A stretch of DNA of 64,000 nt, taken from positions 124,001 to 188,000 of the forward strand of contig NZ_JACIJN010000003.1 of assembly GCF_014199415.1 (NCBI RefSeq), in the 5' to 3' direction. Made by a program: the position numbers and the translations under genes. The DNA comes from Sphingomonas endophytica (GTDB lineage Bacteria > Pseudomonadota > Alphaproteobacteria > Sphingomonadales > Sphingomonadaceae). Position 1 is the first letter of the stretch. Every line of letters starts with the position of its first letter. The notes under the pieces were generated by a model. The model was not told the origin of the DNA. It made no database searches and saw nothing but the letters and a program-made list of their open reading frames with translations. This document shows, in pieces, positions 52,118 through 61,606 of the stretch.

Positions 52118-53244
52118 CGCGGCACAGCTTCACCAACGGTCATATCGTCACGCCGGGCGGCACGCTGTCCGCCGCGACGATCAGGGTCGAGAACCAGATC
52201 ATTACCGCGATCGACGCTGAAGCGGATGCCGGCGCGACCGATCTCGACGGCGGCTGGGTGATGCCCGGCTTCATCGACACGCAGGTCAATGGCGGCGGCG
52301 GAGTGCTGTTCAACGACACGCCGACCGTCGAGGGACTTGCCGCGATCGCCATGGCCCACGCCCGCTACGGCACCACCGCCACGATGCCGACGCTGATCAG
52401 CGACACCCCCGACGCGATCGCGCGCGGGCTCGACGCGGTCGATGCCGCGATCGACGCGCATGTGCCGGGGGTGATCGGCATCCACGTCGAGGGACCGGTC
52501 ATCAACGTCGCGCGCAAGGGCATCCACGACCCGGCGCGGTTCCGCGCGCTCGATGACGAGATGCTCGCGCTGCTCACCGCGCCGCGCCGCGGGCGGGTGA
52601 TGGTGACACTGGCGCCCGAATGCGTCTCGACCGACCAGATCGCGGCGCTGGTCGCCGCAGGCGTGCGCGTCTGCCTCGGCCATACCGACGCCGACTATGC
52701 CACCGCCACCGCCGCCTTCGCGGCGGGCGCGAGCGGGGTGACGCACCTCTACAATGCGATGTCGCCGCTGAACCACCGCGCGCCCGGCGTGGTCGGCGCG
52801 GCGCTCGACGATGACAGCGCATGGTGCGGGATCATCGTCGACGGCTTCCATGTCGACGACGCCGCGCTGCGGATCGCGCTTCGCGCGCGTCCGGCCGACC
52901 GCTTCATGCTGGTGACCGATGCGATGCCGTGTGTCGGCGCCGAGACCAAGAATTTCGTCCTTCAGGGCAAGCCGATCCACGTCGAGGGCGGCCGCTGCGT
53001 CGGCGCCGACGGCACGCTCGCCGGATCGGATCTCGACATGGCGGGCGCGGTGCGCGGCGCGGTGACGCGGCTCGGGCTGACCCCGGAAGCGGCGGCGGGG
53101 CTGGCGGCGACCAGCCCGGCAGCGTTCCTCGGCCTGTCCGACGAGCGCGGGACGCTCGCGGTCGGGCAGCGCGCCGACTGGGCGATCCTGACCCGCAACC
53201 TGTACCCCGCCAGCACCTGGATCGGCGCGCAGCCGGTCGCCTGA
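52114..53244 (+). CDS. nagA: N-acetylglucosamine-6-phosphate deacetylase
   Basis: This amidohydrolase removes acetate from GlcNAc-6-phosphate. In the 376-residue protein the metal ligands fit the family: E126 in IHVEGP, H190 in LGHTDADYATA and H211 in VTHLYNAMSPL, with the catalytic D269 in LVTDAMP. The family segment DTQVNGGGGVLFNDTPT lies near residue 52. It is coupled to the deaminase gene upstream, and nagF follows 23 bases after its stop, so the whole catabolic route is one operon. Confidence 0.95.
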   Translation: MTRHSFTNGHIVTPGGTLSAATIRVENQIITAIDAEADAGATDLDGGWVMPGFIDTQVNGGGGVLFNDTPTVEGLAAIAMAHARYGTTATMPTLISDTPDAIARGLDAVDAAIDAHVPGVIGIHVEGPVINVARKGIHDPARFRALDDEMLALLTAPRRGRVMVTLAPECVSTDQIAALVAAGVRVCLGHTDADYATATAAFAAGASGVTHLYNAMSPLNHRAPGVVGAALDDDSAWCGIIVDGFHVDDAALRIALRARPADRFMLVTDAMPCVGAETKNFVLQGKPIHVEGGRCVGADGTLAGSDLDMAGAVRGAVTRLGLTPEAAAGLAATSPAAFLGLSDERGTLAVGQRADWAILTRNLYPASTWIGAQPVA

Positions 53245-53267
53245 CCCACGATCGTTCCGGAGACGCC

Positions 53268-55745
53268 ATGGCTTCCCTCTCGCTCTACGCACCGCTCGAC
53301 GGCTGGGCCTGCGCGCTCGACGAGGTACCCGATGCGGTGTTCGCGGAGCGGATGCTGGGCGACGGCGTGGCGATCGACCCGACCGGCGATACGCTGGTCG
53401 CGCCGTGCGATGCGCAGGTGGTCACGGTGCAGCCGACCGGCCATGCGATCACGCTGCGCACCGGCGAAGGCGCGGAACTGCTGATCCACATCGGGCTCGA
53501 TACGGTCGGGCTAAAGGGCGAAGGATTCGAGACGCTGGTCGCGGCCGGTGACGCGGTGACGCGCGGGCAGCCGCTGATCCGCTTCGACCTCGATCGGATC
53601 GTTCGCGACGCGCGCGCGGCGGTGACGCCGATCGTCGTCACCAACGGTGATCGCTTCACGATCGCGCATCGTGCGACCGGCGCGATCGTCGCTCGCGGCG
53701 ATGCCGTGATGACGCTGACCGCGCACGATGCGCAGGCGCAGCGGGCGGCAGGTGACGGTCCGTCGGCGACACGCACGATCGTCGTGCCGCTGCCGCACGG
53801 CATCCACGCCCGCCCCGCCGCGCGGATCGCCGAGGTGGCGCGTGGCTTCGACGCGGTGGTGACGCTGGCGAAGGACGGCGAGCCGGTCGGCGCGACCAGC
53901 CCGATCGGTCTGCTGTCGCTGATCGTCGCGCACAACGACCGCGTCACGATCGCCGCGACCGGCGCACAGGCCGACGCGGCGGTCGAGGCGGTCGCCGAAC
54001 TGATCCTGCACGGCATCAAGGAAGACGCCGCGCCCACGCCGGCCCGCCCTGCCCCGCCCGCGCCACGCGACGTGCCAGAGGGCGCAATCGCCGGCGTCAC
54101 CGCCGCGCCGGGGCTCGCGATCGGACCGGCATTCCGCTGGCAGGTGACCGATCTGACCGTCGCCGCCAGCGGCAACGGCGTCGCGGCCGAGGAAGCGGCG
54201 TTCGAGACCGCACGCACCGGCTTGATCGCCGAACTGACCGGGCGCGCCGCCACCGGACCCGCCGGTGCGCGCGCGATCCTCGAGGCGCATGCCGCGATCC
54301 TCGACGACCCCAAGCTGATCGCGAACACGCTGATGGCGATCACGCGCGGCAGCAGCGCGGCGCACGCCTGGCGCGAGGCGATCCGCCCGCAGGCCGACGC
54401 CCTGCGCGCCGGTGGCGACCCGCGGCTCGCCGAACGCGCCGACGACATGCTCGATCTCGAACGGCAGCTGATCGCACGGCTGGTCGGGGCCGAAGAGGAA
54501 GCGGTGACGCTGCCCGACGGCGCGATCCTGCTCGCCGACGATCTGTTGCCGTCGCAGTTCATGGCGCTCGATCTCGACCGGGTCGCCGGGCTGGCGATCG
54601 AACATGGCGGGCCGACGTCGCACGTCTCGATCCTCGCCGCCGCGCGCGGCGTGCCGACGCTGGTCGCGCTCGGCAGCGCATTGCGCGCGGTGTCGGAGGG
54701 AACGACGGTGGTGCTCGACGCCGGCGCCGGCTGGCTCCACCCTGCCCCGTCGCCCGAACTGCTCGCCGACGCGCAGGCCCGCGTCGCCGCCGCCGCGACG
54801 CGACGCGCCGATGCGCTCGCCCGCGCGGGGGAGGAATGCCGCACCGCCGATGGCACGCGGATCGAACTGTTCGCCAATTGCGGCTCCGCCGCCGACGCCG
54901 AATTCGCCGTCCACAACGGCGCGGAGGGCTGCGGGCTGCTCCGCACCGAATTGCTGTTCCTCGACCGCGACACCGCCCCCGATGTCGCCGAACAGACCGC
55001 CGATTATCAGGCGGTGGTCGACGCGCTCGACGGACGGCCGCTGATCGTCCGACTGCTCGACATCGGCGGCGACAAGCCCGCGCCCTATCTGCCGATCGAG
55101 GGCGAGGAAAACCCCGCGCTCGGCCTGCGCGGCGTCCGCGTCGTGCTCGCGCATCCGCACATTCTCGAAGACCAGCTCAGGGCGATCCTCGCGGTCCGCC
55201 CGCGCGGGCGCTGCCGGATCATGGTGCCGATGATCGCGGGCGTCGACGAATTGCTCAAGGTTCGCGCGGTGCTCGACCGGCTGACCGACGGCGCGCGCGA
55301 CGTCGAACTGGGCGTGATGGTCGAGACTCCCGCCGCCGCGATCGGCGCCGATCTGCTCGCCGCCGAGGCCGACTTCCTGTCGATCGGCACCAACGACCTG
55401 ACGCAATATACGTTGGCGATGGACCGCGGGAATGCCGCGGTCGCCGGCGCGCTCGACGGGCTGCACCCGGCGGTGCTGCGGCTGATCGGCGAGACGGTGC
55501 GCGGCGGCGCGCTGCGCCACCGCTGGACCGGCGTGTGCGGCAGCCTCGCCTCCGATCCGCTCGCCGTGCCGATCCTGCTCGGGCTCGGCGTCACCGAATT
55601 GTCGGTCGCGCCCGCCGCGGTGCCGGAGATCAAGGCGCTGGTGCGCGATCTCGACCTCACGGCGGCGCGCGACCATGCGCGCGCGGCGCTCGCCTGCCCG
55701 GACGCCGCCGCTGTCCGCCGCCTCGCACGGGAGTTTGCGCGATGA
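53268..55745 (+). CDS. nagF: PTS EIIA-HPr-EI fusion protein for GlcNAc
   Basis: This protein passes phosphate from phosphoenolpyruvate to the GlcNAc permease. The 825 residues contain EIIA(Glc)-type (1-150; H59 and phospho-acceptor H74 in LLIHIGLDTV), HPr (about 168-252; phospho-acceptor H180 in LPHGIHARPAARI, with S211 at the regulatory-serine position), and enzyme I (about 270-825; phospho-acceptor H452 in EHGGPTSHVSI, with LRTELLFLDRD and the MVETPAAAIG/SIGTNDLTQY PEP site). The layout matches NagF of Pseudomonas and Xanthomonas. GGAG precedes ATG 53268. It overlaps nagE by ATGA, so carrier and permease are made together. Confidence 0.95.
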   Translation: MASLSLYAPLDGWACALDEVPDAVFAERMLGDGVAIDPTGDTLVAPCDAQVVTVQPTGHAITLRTGEGAELLIHIGLDTVGLKGEGFETLVAAGDAVTRGQPLIRFDLDRIVRDARAAVTPIVVTNGDRFTIAHRATGAIVARGDAVMTLTAHDAQAQRAAGDGPSATRTIVVPLPHGIHARPAARIAEVARGFDAVVTLAKDGEPVGATSPIGLLSLIVAHNDRVTIAATGAQADAAVEAVAELILHGIKEDAAPTPARPAPPAPRDVPEGAIAGVTAAPGLAIGPAFRWQVTDLTVAASGNGVAAEEAAFETARTGLIAELTGRAATGPAGARAILEAHAAILDDPKLIANTLMAITRGSSAAHAWREAIRPQADALRAGGDPRLAERADDMLDLERQLIARLVGAEEEAVTLPDGAILLADDLLPSQFMALDLDRVAGLAIEHGGPTSHVSILAAARGVPTLVALGSALRAVSEGTTVVLDAGAGWLHPAPSPELLADAQARVAAAATRRADALARAGEECRTADGTRIELFANCGSAADAEFAVHNGAEGCGLLRTELLFLDRDTAPDVAEQTADYQAVVDALDGRPLIVRLLDIGGDKPAPYLPIEGEENPALGLRGVRVVLAHPHILEDQLRAILAVRPRGRCRIMVPMIAGVDELLKVRAVLDRLTDGARDVELGVMVETPAAAIGADLLAAEADFLSIGTNDLTQYTLAMDRGNAAVAGALDGLHPAVLRLIGETVRGGALRHRWTGVCGSLASDPLAVPILLGLGVTELSVAPAAVPEIKALVRDLDLTAARDHARAALACPDAAAVRRLAREFAR

Positions 55746-57448
55746 AGTCGATCCTCGGCACGCTACAGCCGCTCGGCCGCGCCTTGATGCTGCCGATCGC
55801 GGTGTTGCCGATCGCCGGGCTGCTGCTGCGGCTCGGCCAGCCCGACCTGCTCGATATCGCGTTCGTCAGCGCGGCGGGTGACGCGATCTTCTCGCATCTC
55901 GGGCTGTTGTTCGCGATTGGCGTCGCGACCGGCTTCGCGCGCGACGGCAATGGCGCGGCGTGTCTGGCGGGCGTGGTCTGCTTCCTCGTCGCGACCGAGG
56001 CGGCCAAGGTGCTGCTGTCGGTACCACCCGAGGTCACCGCCGGACTGACCGGCCCGTCGGTCGATCTGGCGATTGCGGCGTGGAAGGCGAAGGCGATCGC
56101 GCGGCTCGACGTGCCCGCGGGGATCATCTCCGGGCTGGTCGGCGGGCTCTTCTACAACCGCTTCTCGACGATCGCGCTGCCCGAATATCTCGCCTTCTTC
56201 GGTGGGCGGCGGTTCGTGCCGATCGTCAGCGGACTGGCCGGCCTCGTGCTCGCCCTCGTCATCGGCACCGGCTTCGCAGCGATCGCCAGCGGGATCGACC
56301 ATCTCAGCTACGGCATCGCCGCCTCGGGGGGCGCGGGGCTGTTCCTGTTCGGGCTGCTCAACCGGCTGCTGCTCGTCACTGGGCTGCACCATCTGCTCAA
56401 CAACATCGTCTGGTTCGTGATGGGCGACTATCACGGCAGCACCGGCGACCTGCGGCGCTTCTTCGCGGGCGATCCCACCGCGGGCGCGTTCATGGCGGGC
56501 TTCTTCCCGGTCATGATGTTCGGCCTGCCTGCCGCCTGCCTCGCAATGTACCATGCCGCGCTGCCGGAGCGGCGCAAGGCGATCGGCGGGATGCTGTTCA
56601 GCCTCGCGCTCACCTCGATGCTGACCGGCGTGACCGAGCCGATCGAATTCAGCTTCATGTTCCTCGCGCCGATCCTCTACGCGGTCCATGCGGTGCTGAC
56701 CGGCGTGTCGATGGCGCTGATGGACGCGCTGGGGGTGAAGCTCGGCTTCGGCTTCTCGGCGGGGCTGCTCGATTATGTCCTGAACTTCCGGCTCGCGACG
56801 CGGCCGCTGCTGCTGCTCCCGGTCGGTGCGGTGTATTTCGCGCTCTATTACGGGCTGTTTCGCTTCTTCATCGCGCGCTTCGACCTCAAGACGCCGGGAC
56901 GCGAGCCGCTCGACGGCGATGCCGCGGCGGCGGTGCCGGTGGCGGCGGGCGAGCGCGGCGCGGCCTATGCGCGCGCGCTGGGTGGCGCCGCCAACCTCAC
57001 CGAGGTCGGCGCGTGCACGACACGGCTGCGGCTCAACGTCCGCGACCAGCAGGCGGTCGACGATGCCGCGCTCAAGGCGCTCGGTGCGCGCGGGCTGATC
57101 CGGCCGTCACCGACCGCATTGCAGGTCGTGCTCGGGCCGATCGCCGATGTCGTCGCAGTCGAGATCCGCGATGCGCTCGCGGCGGGCGGGGTGACGGTCG
57201 CGGCAGTGAACGTCGTCGATGACACCGCCGACGCGCCGGTGGTGCTGTCGGGGCCGGCGTTGGCGGCACTGGGCGGCGCGGCGAACGTGCGCGCGGCAAG
57301 CGTCCATCCGGGACGCGTGCGAGTGACGCTCGCGGCGGCATCGGTCGACGAGGCGGCGTTGCGCGCACTCGGCGTCCGCGCAGTGGCGCGGCCGGCGGAC
57401 GGCACGCTGCACCTGCTCGTGGCGGATGCAGCGGCGCTGACCCGATAG
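55742..57448 (+). CDS. nagE: PTS N-acetylglucosamine permease, EIICB with second EIIB-like domain
   Basis: This transporter imports and phosphorylates GlcNAc. The 568-residue protein has a membrane EIIC domain (about 1-385) with GVTEPIEFSFMFLAPILYAV and TGLHHLLNNIVWF, typical of the glucose/GlcNAc group. The EIIB domain has phospho-acceptor C425 in EVGACTTRLRLNV. A second EIIB-like unit follows, GGAANVRAASVHPGRVRV, in which the cysteine position is H522, so it cannot be phosphorylated in the normal way. There is no EIIA domain, which NagF supplies. The stop lies just before a palindromic repeat that ends the operon. Confidence 0.93.
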   Translation: MKSILGTLQPLGRALMLPIAVLPIAGLLLRLGQPDLLDIAFVSAAGDAIFSHLGLLFAIGVATGFARDGNGAACLAGVVCFLVATEAAKVLLSVPPEVTAGLTGPSVDLAIAAWKAKAIARLDVPAGIISGLVGGLFYNRFSTIALPEYLAFFGGRRFVPIVSGLAGLVLALVIGTGFAAIASGIDHLSYGIAASGGAGLFLFGLLNRLLLVTGLHHLLNNIVWFVMGDYHGSTGDLRRFFAGDPTAGAFMAGFFPVMMFGLPAACLAMYHAALPERRKAIGGMLFSLALTSMLTGVTEPIEFSFMFLAPILYAVHAVLTGVSMALMDALGVKLGFGFSAGLLDYVLNFRLATRPLLLLPVGAVYFALYYGLFRFFIARFDLKTPGREPLDGDAAAAVPVAAGERGAAYARALGGAANLTEVGACTTRLRLNVRDQQAVDDAALKALGARGLIRPSPTALQVVLGPIADVVAVEIRDALAAGGVTVAAVNVVDDTADAPVVLSGPALAALGGAANVRAASVHPGRVRVTLAAASVDEAALRALGVRAVARPADGTLHLLVADAAALTR

Positions 57449-57451
57449 CCG

Positions 57452-57556
57452 ATTCCCCGGACGTGACCCGGGGTCCCGCTCTTGGCGCTGCCGTCGCGAT
57501 GAAGCGGGGTCCCGGATCAAGGCTCTCCTGAGCCTGTCGAAGGGTCCGGGACGACT
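57452..57556. repeat. composite palindromic repeat closing the nag operon
   Basis: A repeat of the GGACTTGATCC family (CCCCGGACGTGACCCGGGGT on the left, GGTCCGGGACGAC on the right) has a second element, CTCCTGAGCCTGTCGAAGGG, set into its right arm at about 57525. Such nested repeats suggest successive insertions. It separates the convergent nagE and gntR genes. Confidence 0.8.
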
Positions 57557-57561
57557 TGAGG

Positions 57562-58299
57562 TCAGAGGTCCGACAGTTCCGCGACGAAGTCATAGGCGTC
57601 GCCGCGGTAATAGGAGCGCGTGAACTCCACCGCGCGCCCGTCGCGACGGAAGCCGCGGCGCTCGATCAGCAGCCCGGCGTGGCCGGCATCGACCCCCAGC
57701 ATCTTGGCATGGTCCGGCCCGAACGGCACCGCGCGCAGCCGCTGGAGCGCGCGCACCGGGCGGCTGCCGGCCTTGTCGAGCGCGCTGTACAGCGAGTCCT
57801 CGACCGCCTCGACCGACGGGAGGCAATAGCCCGCGATCGCCGACAATTCGAGCGCCATCGGCTCGTTGTCGGCGTGGCGGATGCGCTGGAAGCGGAACAC
57901 CGGCGCGCCTGGCGACAGCCCCAGCGCCATGCTCTCCTCGGGGTTCACGGTGCTGGCGACGCGGCTGATCCAGCTGCTCGACGCGGTCTTGCCGCGTGCG
58001 GCCATGTCCTCGGAGAAGGACGACAATTTGGAGAAGCTCTTCTCGACCCGTCCGGCGACGAACGTCCCCGCCCCGCGCCGCCGCGTCAGCAGACCGTCCT
58101 CGACCAGCCCGCCGATCGCCTTGCGCACCGTGATCCGCGACACGTCATATTCGACCGCCAGATCGCGCTCGGCGGGGATCGCGTCGCCCTGGTTGAGAAT
58201 GCCGCCGTCGATCGCCTCGCGGATCACCTGTTGCAGCTGGAGGTAGAGCGGTGCGGCATTGCCCTCCCGAAACCGTCCCACCTCGTCCGAAAAGGCCAT
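57562..58299 (-). CDS. nagR: GntR-family (HutC/UTRA) transcriptional regulator of the nag locus
   Basis: The 245-residue protein has an N-terminal winged helix (PLYLQLQQVIREAIDGGILN, AIPAERDLAVEYDVSRITVR with the recognition helix) and a C-terminal UTRA ligand domain (SFSEDMAARGKTASSSW, FTRSYYRGDAYDFVAEL). Regulators of this type respond to GlcN-6-P or GlcNAc-6-P. The start at 58299 is chosen because AGGAAGGA then stands at proper spacing; ATG 58305 is too close to it. It is convergent with nagE and divergent from the TonB receptor, and probably binds the AATACC-N5-AGAACC motif. That pairing is inferred. Confidence 0.9.
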   Translation of the reverse strand: MAFSDEVGRFREGNAAPLYLQLQQVIREAIDGGILNQGDAIPAERDLAVEYDVSRITVRKAIGGLVEDGLLTRRRGAGTFVAGRVEKSFSKLSSFSEDMAARGKTASSSWISRVASTVNPEESMALGLSPGAPVFRFQRIRHADNEPMALELSAIAGYCLPSVEAVEDSLYSALDKAGSRPVRALQRLRAVPFGPDHAKMLGVDAGHAGLLIERRGFRRDGRAVEFTRSYYRGDAYDFVAELSDL

Positions 58300-58639
58300 C
58301 CGCATTCCTTCCTGTCGCCGCGCGCACGCGAACTTATCACTTTGACGTAACCGTAGCCCAAGCCTGTCGCGGTGCAAGCCCGTGGTCTGCCCCGTTGATA
58401 CCAGTCCGGCGACGCCGCGCCTGTGCTGCACGGCCTATGTCGCTCAAAAACCACACCCGGGCAGGAAAAGTTAAAAAACCCTTTTGCGCATGAAACATTT
58501 TTGTAACCGGGTATGTCGGAGCTAATCCAAATTGGTTATAAGACCAGTCCAGAACCGATGCTGACCTCTTCGACAAGCATCTGGTTCGAGATGCGTTTTC
58601 ACGACGCCCGCGCGTACGGGCATATGAGGGGGTTCAGTT
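58300..58639. promoter_or_regulatory. control region between nagR and the TonB receptor, with sites D and E
   Basis: This 340-base AT-richer gap holds no gene. Site D (AAGACCAGTCCAGAACCG, 58540-58557) matches the shared motif with one change and overlaps an inverted TGGT-N6-ACCA. Site E (GATACCAGTCCGGCGAC, 58397-58413) keeps the first half and the same spacer as D. D would control the receptor and E the regulator itself. A run AAAAGTTAAAAAACCC near 58467 may be part of a promoter. Confidence 0.5.
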
Positions 58640-61471
58640 ATGCGCTTGCGCCAGATGATGCTGGTTTCCACCGCCATGATCGGTTTCGCCGCCACCAGCG
58701 CGCAGGCGCAACAGGCACCCGCCACGCCGCCGTCGAGCACCGCCCCGGATAGCACCCAGGCTGACGGGACGGTCGGCGAGGACATCGTCGTCACCGGCTA
58801 TGCCGGCAGCCTTCGTCAGGCGATCGAGCTGAAGCGCAACGCCAACGCCGTGGTCGACGCAATCTCGGCGGAAGACATCGGCAAGTTCCCCGATCGCAAC
58901 GTCGCCGAGTCGCTCGCGCACATCCCCGGCGTGTCGATCGACCGCCGCTTCGGCGAGGGCGAGAAGGTCGCGATCCTCGGCACCGATCCGGCGCTCAACC
59001 GCATGCTGCTCGACGGCCACGCGCTGGCCTCGGCCGACTGGGGCGGCAACGACAACGATCCGTCGAGCCGGACCTTCAACTATTCGCTGCTCGCGCCCGA
59101 GCTGGTCGACCGGCTCGAAGTCTACAAGTCGCCCGAGGCGCGGCTCGAGGACGGCAGCCTCGGCGGCACGGTGATCGTGCGCACGCGCCGCCCGCTGGAG
59201 CTGGACGCCAACTCGCTGTTCGCGTCGGGCGGCTACACCTACAACGACCGTTCGGAGAAGGGCAGCGTTCGCGGCTCGGGCCTGTACAGCTGGAAGAACC
59301 AGGACGAGACGTTCGGCTTCCTCGTCGCCGCCACCTATGACAAGCAGCAGCTGGTCCGCGCCGGCGTCGAGTTCTTCGGCTACGAACAGGCTGACGGACG
59401 CTTGTTCCAGACGATCAATGACGCCAAGGGCGATCCGACCCGCGACGCCAATGGCAACCTCAATCTCGTTCGCGATGCGAGCGGGCAGGCGGTGCTGAAG
59501 AACCCGAACGCGACCGTCACCGGCGGTACGCGCAACGATCTTGCCGCGGCAACGCTGCCGTTCGGGATCAACTACGCCTATTTCCAGCAGCAGCGCGAGC
59601 GCACCAGCGTGTCGGGCACCGTCCAGTATCGTCCGGCCAGCAACCTGACGCTGACGTTGAACGGCCTGCACATCGACGGCAATTACAACAACTACAGCCA
59701 GTCGATGTACACCATCCCGGGCGCATGGAGCGGCGCGGACCTGCAATCGGCGACGATCTCGAACGGCGTCGTCACCAACGCCAGCTTCGGCGCGGCGACC
59801 AGCCAGCGCAACGCGCAGCTCGACACGCTGGTGCGCTCGACCAAGCTCAAGACCGACAACCTCAACTTCTTCGCCGACTGGGAAGGCGACGACGGCGCCA
59901 AGGTGTCGTTCGTCGGCGGCTGGAGCAAGGCGACCGGCGGCCGCAACCCCGAATATCTGTTCAACGTCCAGACCAAGCTGCCGTTCAGCTACGCGATCTC
60001 GCCGACGACCGCGGAGGTGAACTTCACCGGCGATCTGACCAACCCGGCGAATTACTTCACCAACCCGAGCAACAACCTGGTCACGATCGAGGGCCGTCCG
60101 TTCCTCGTCAACGGCACGCAGCTCAACGCGGCGCAGATCGGCGGGCAGGATTACAGCGTCACCACCGATCGCGACGCCTTCGGCGGGTTCGACGCGGTGC
60201 TCCCGCTCGGCGACGGCTTCTTCAAGCAGTTGCTGATCGGCGCGCGGATCACCGATCACGTCAACAAGATCGATGCGCGCGGCATCAACAGCTATCTGAC
60301 CACGTCGAAGGACGGCTCGCAGCTCGGCGTCACCACGCTGACCACGCCGGACGGCATCTTCGACGGCTCGGGTGGCTCGGGCACCGCGACCAAGTATCTC
60401 AACCTGCCGCGCGAGGCGGTGATCGATATCCTTGCCAACAGCATCAACACCCCGCTGTTCTACAAGGTCGGTGCCTCGACGCGCGTCGAGGAGCGGACCG
60501 CGGCGAGCTACGTCCAGGTCAATTTCGATCAGGGCGGGCTGCGCGGCAACCTCGGCGGTCGTCTGGTCTACACCCATGACGCCTCCTATTACGCGCTGTC
60601 GCTGCCGACCGAGACCAACCAGAACCCGACGCCGGTGCCGACCAGCACCTCGACCGATTATCTGAAGTTCCTGCCGGCGCTGAACGTCGCTTACGAGGTC
60701 TCGCCGCAGTTCATCGTGCGCGGCGCGGCCGCCAAGGTGATCTCGCGTCCGCGCTATCAGGATCTGGCGGCGTCGATCTCGCAGAACGACGTCACGCTGG
60801 ATGCCGGCGGCGGCAATCCGAACCTGAAGCCGTACGAGTCGACCAATTACGAAATCACCGCCGAATTCTATCCGCGGGCCGGCGCGCTGCTGTCGGTCGA
60901 ACTCTACCGTCGCGAGATCAGCAACTACATCATCACCACGACGCAGACCGGTCAGAGCTTCTACAATTCGCTCGAGGGCCGGGTGGTCAACACCTATCGC
61001 GTCAACAGCCCGATCAATGCCGGCAAGGCGAAGGTCAACGGCGTGCTGGTCAACGGTCAGGCCGAGATCTGGGGCGGGTTCGGCATCCAGGCGAACTATG
61101 CCTATCAGGACAGCTCGACCTCGGTGATCCCGGGCATCGAGGGTGCGCTGAACCTGCCGTACCTGTCGAAGCACACCGTCAACGTGATCCCCTATTTCGA
61201 GAAGGGTCCGTTCCAGGCGCGCGTCAGCTATAACTATCGCTCGGCCTATTTCCGTTCGATCGGCCGGCTTAACTCGTTCGAGATGGTGGCGCCGTACAAC
61301 CAGCTCGACGCCTCCGCCTCGCTGGCGCTGACCAAGAACATCTCGCTGACCGTCAATGCGCAGAACCTGCTGGACGAAACCTATCTCCAGTACAGCGGCA
61401 CGCCCGACCGTCCGTCGGCCTTCTACAAAAACGGTCGGACCTTCGTAGGCAGCGTGACGTTCCGCCTGTAA
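58640..61471 (+). CDS. TonB-dependent receptor (Xanthomonas/Caulobacter type)
   Basis: The 943-residue outer-membrane receptor has a signal peptide (STAMIGFAATSAQAQ), the TonB box EDIVVTGYAGSLRQAIELKR and a plug domain in the style of the carbohydrate-receptor family (ISAEDIGKFPDRNVAESLAH, VSIDRRFGEGEKV, KSPEARLEDGSLGGTV). The barrel ends with SVTFRL. Such receptors import oligosaccharides in sphingomonads, Caulobacter and Xanthomonas. GAGGGGG precedes ATG 58640. It is followed by a strong terminator and by the hexosaminidase gene, and is preceded by site D, so a GlcNAc-oligomer cargo is likely. Confidence 0.94.
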   Translation: MRLRQMMLVSTAMIGFAATSAQAQQAPATPPSSTAPDSTQADGTVGEDIVVTGYAGSLRQAIELKRNANAVVDAISAEDIGKFPDRNVAESLAHIPGVSIDRRFGEGEKVAILGTDPALNRMLLDGHALASADWGGNDNDPSSRTFNYSLLAPELVDRLEVYKSPEARLEDGSLGGTVIVRTRRPLELDANSLFASGGYTYNDRSEKGSVRGSGLYSWKNQDETFGFLVAATYDKQQLVRAGVEFFGYEQADGRLFQTINDAKGDPTRDANGNLNLVRDASGQAVLKNPNATVTGGTRNDLAAATLPFGINYAYFQQQRERTSVSGTVQYRPASNLTLTLNGLHIDGNYNNYSQSMYTIPGAWSGADLQSATISNGVVTNASFGAATSQRNAQLDTLVRSTKLKTDNLNFFADWEGDDGAKVSFVGGWSKATGGRNPEYLFNVQTKLPFSYAISPTTAEVNFTGDLTNPANYFTNPSNNLVTIEGRPFLVNGTQLNAAQIGGQDYSVTTDRDAFGGFDAVLPLGDGFFKQLLIGARITDHVNKIDARGINSYLTTSKDGSQLGVTTLTTPDGIFDGSGGSGTATKYLNLPREAVIDILANSINTPLFYKVGASTRVEERTAASYVQVNFDQGGLRGNLGGRLVYTHDASYYALSLPTETNQNPTPVPTSTSTDYLKFLPALNVAYEVSPQFIVRGAAAKVISRPRYQDLAASISQNDVTLDAGGGNPNLKPYESTNYEITAEFYPRAGALLSVELYRREISNYIITTTQTGQSFYNSLEGRVVNTYRVNSPINAGKAKVNGVLVNGQAEIWGGFGIQANYAYQDSSTSVIPGIEGALNLPYLSKHTVNVIPYFEKGPFQARVSYNYRSAYFRSIGRLNSFEMVAPYNQLDASASLALTKNISLTVNAQNLLDETYLQYSGTPDRPSAFYKNGRTFVGSVTFRL

Positions 61472-61499
61472 CCTCAGCAACTTAGATCGTTTCCTGCCC

Positions 61500-61533
61500 T
61501 GGGCCTCCGCAACCGCGGAGGCCCATTTTTTTT
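61500..61533 (+). terminator. Rho-independent terminator after the TonB receptor
   Basis: TGGGCCTCCGC (61500-61510) and GCGGAGGCCCA (61515-61525) form a perfect 11-bp stem with a four-base loop, followed by eight T (61526-61533). This is the strongest terminator in the window. Confidence 0.92.
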
Positions 61534-61578
61534 GCCCGCGGCATGGACGCGCGCGGCTGCGGTCGGCATGATGGCCTC

Positions 61579-61596
61579 AATACCAAAACAGAACCA
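61579..61596 (+). promoter_or_regulatory. candidate GlcNAc-regulon operator, site C
   Basis: AATACCAAAACAGAACCA matches site A in both halves and in spacing. It ends right at the AAGGAG Shine-Dalgarno of the hexosaminidase gene, so bound protein could block transcription start or early elongation. Confidence 0.6.
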
Positions 61597-61606
61597 AGGA
61601 GCAGCG

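Noticed and set aside
58513..58752. A 79-residue frame before the TonB receptor
   Set aside because: It runs into the receptor gene in another frame, has no ribosome site, and covers the candidate operator.
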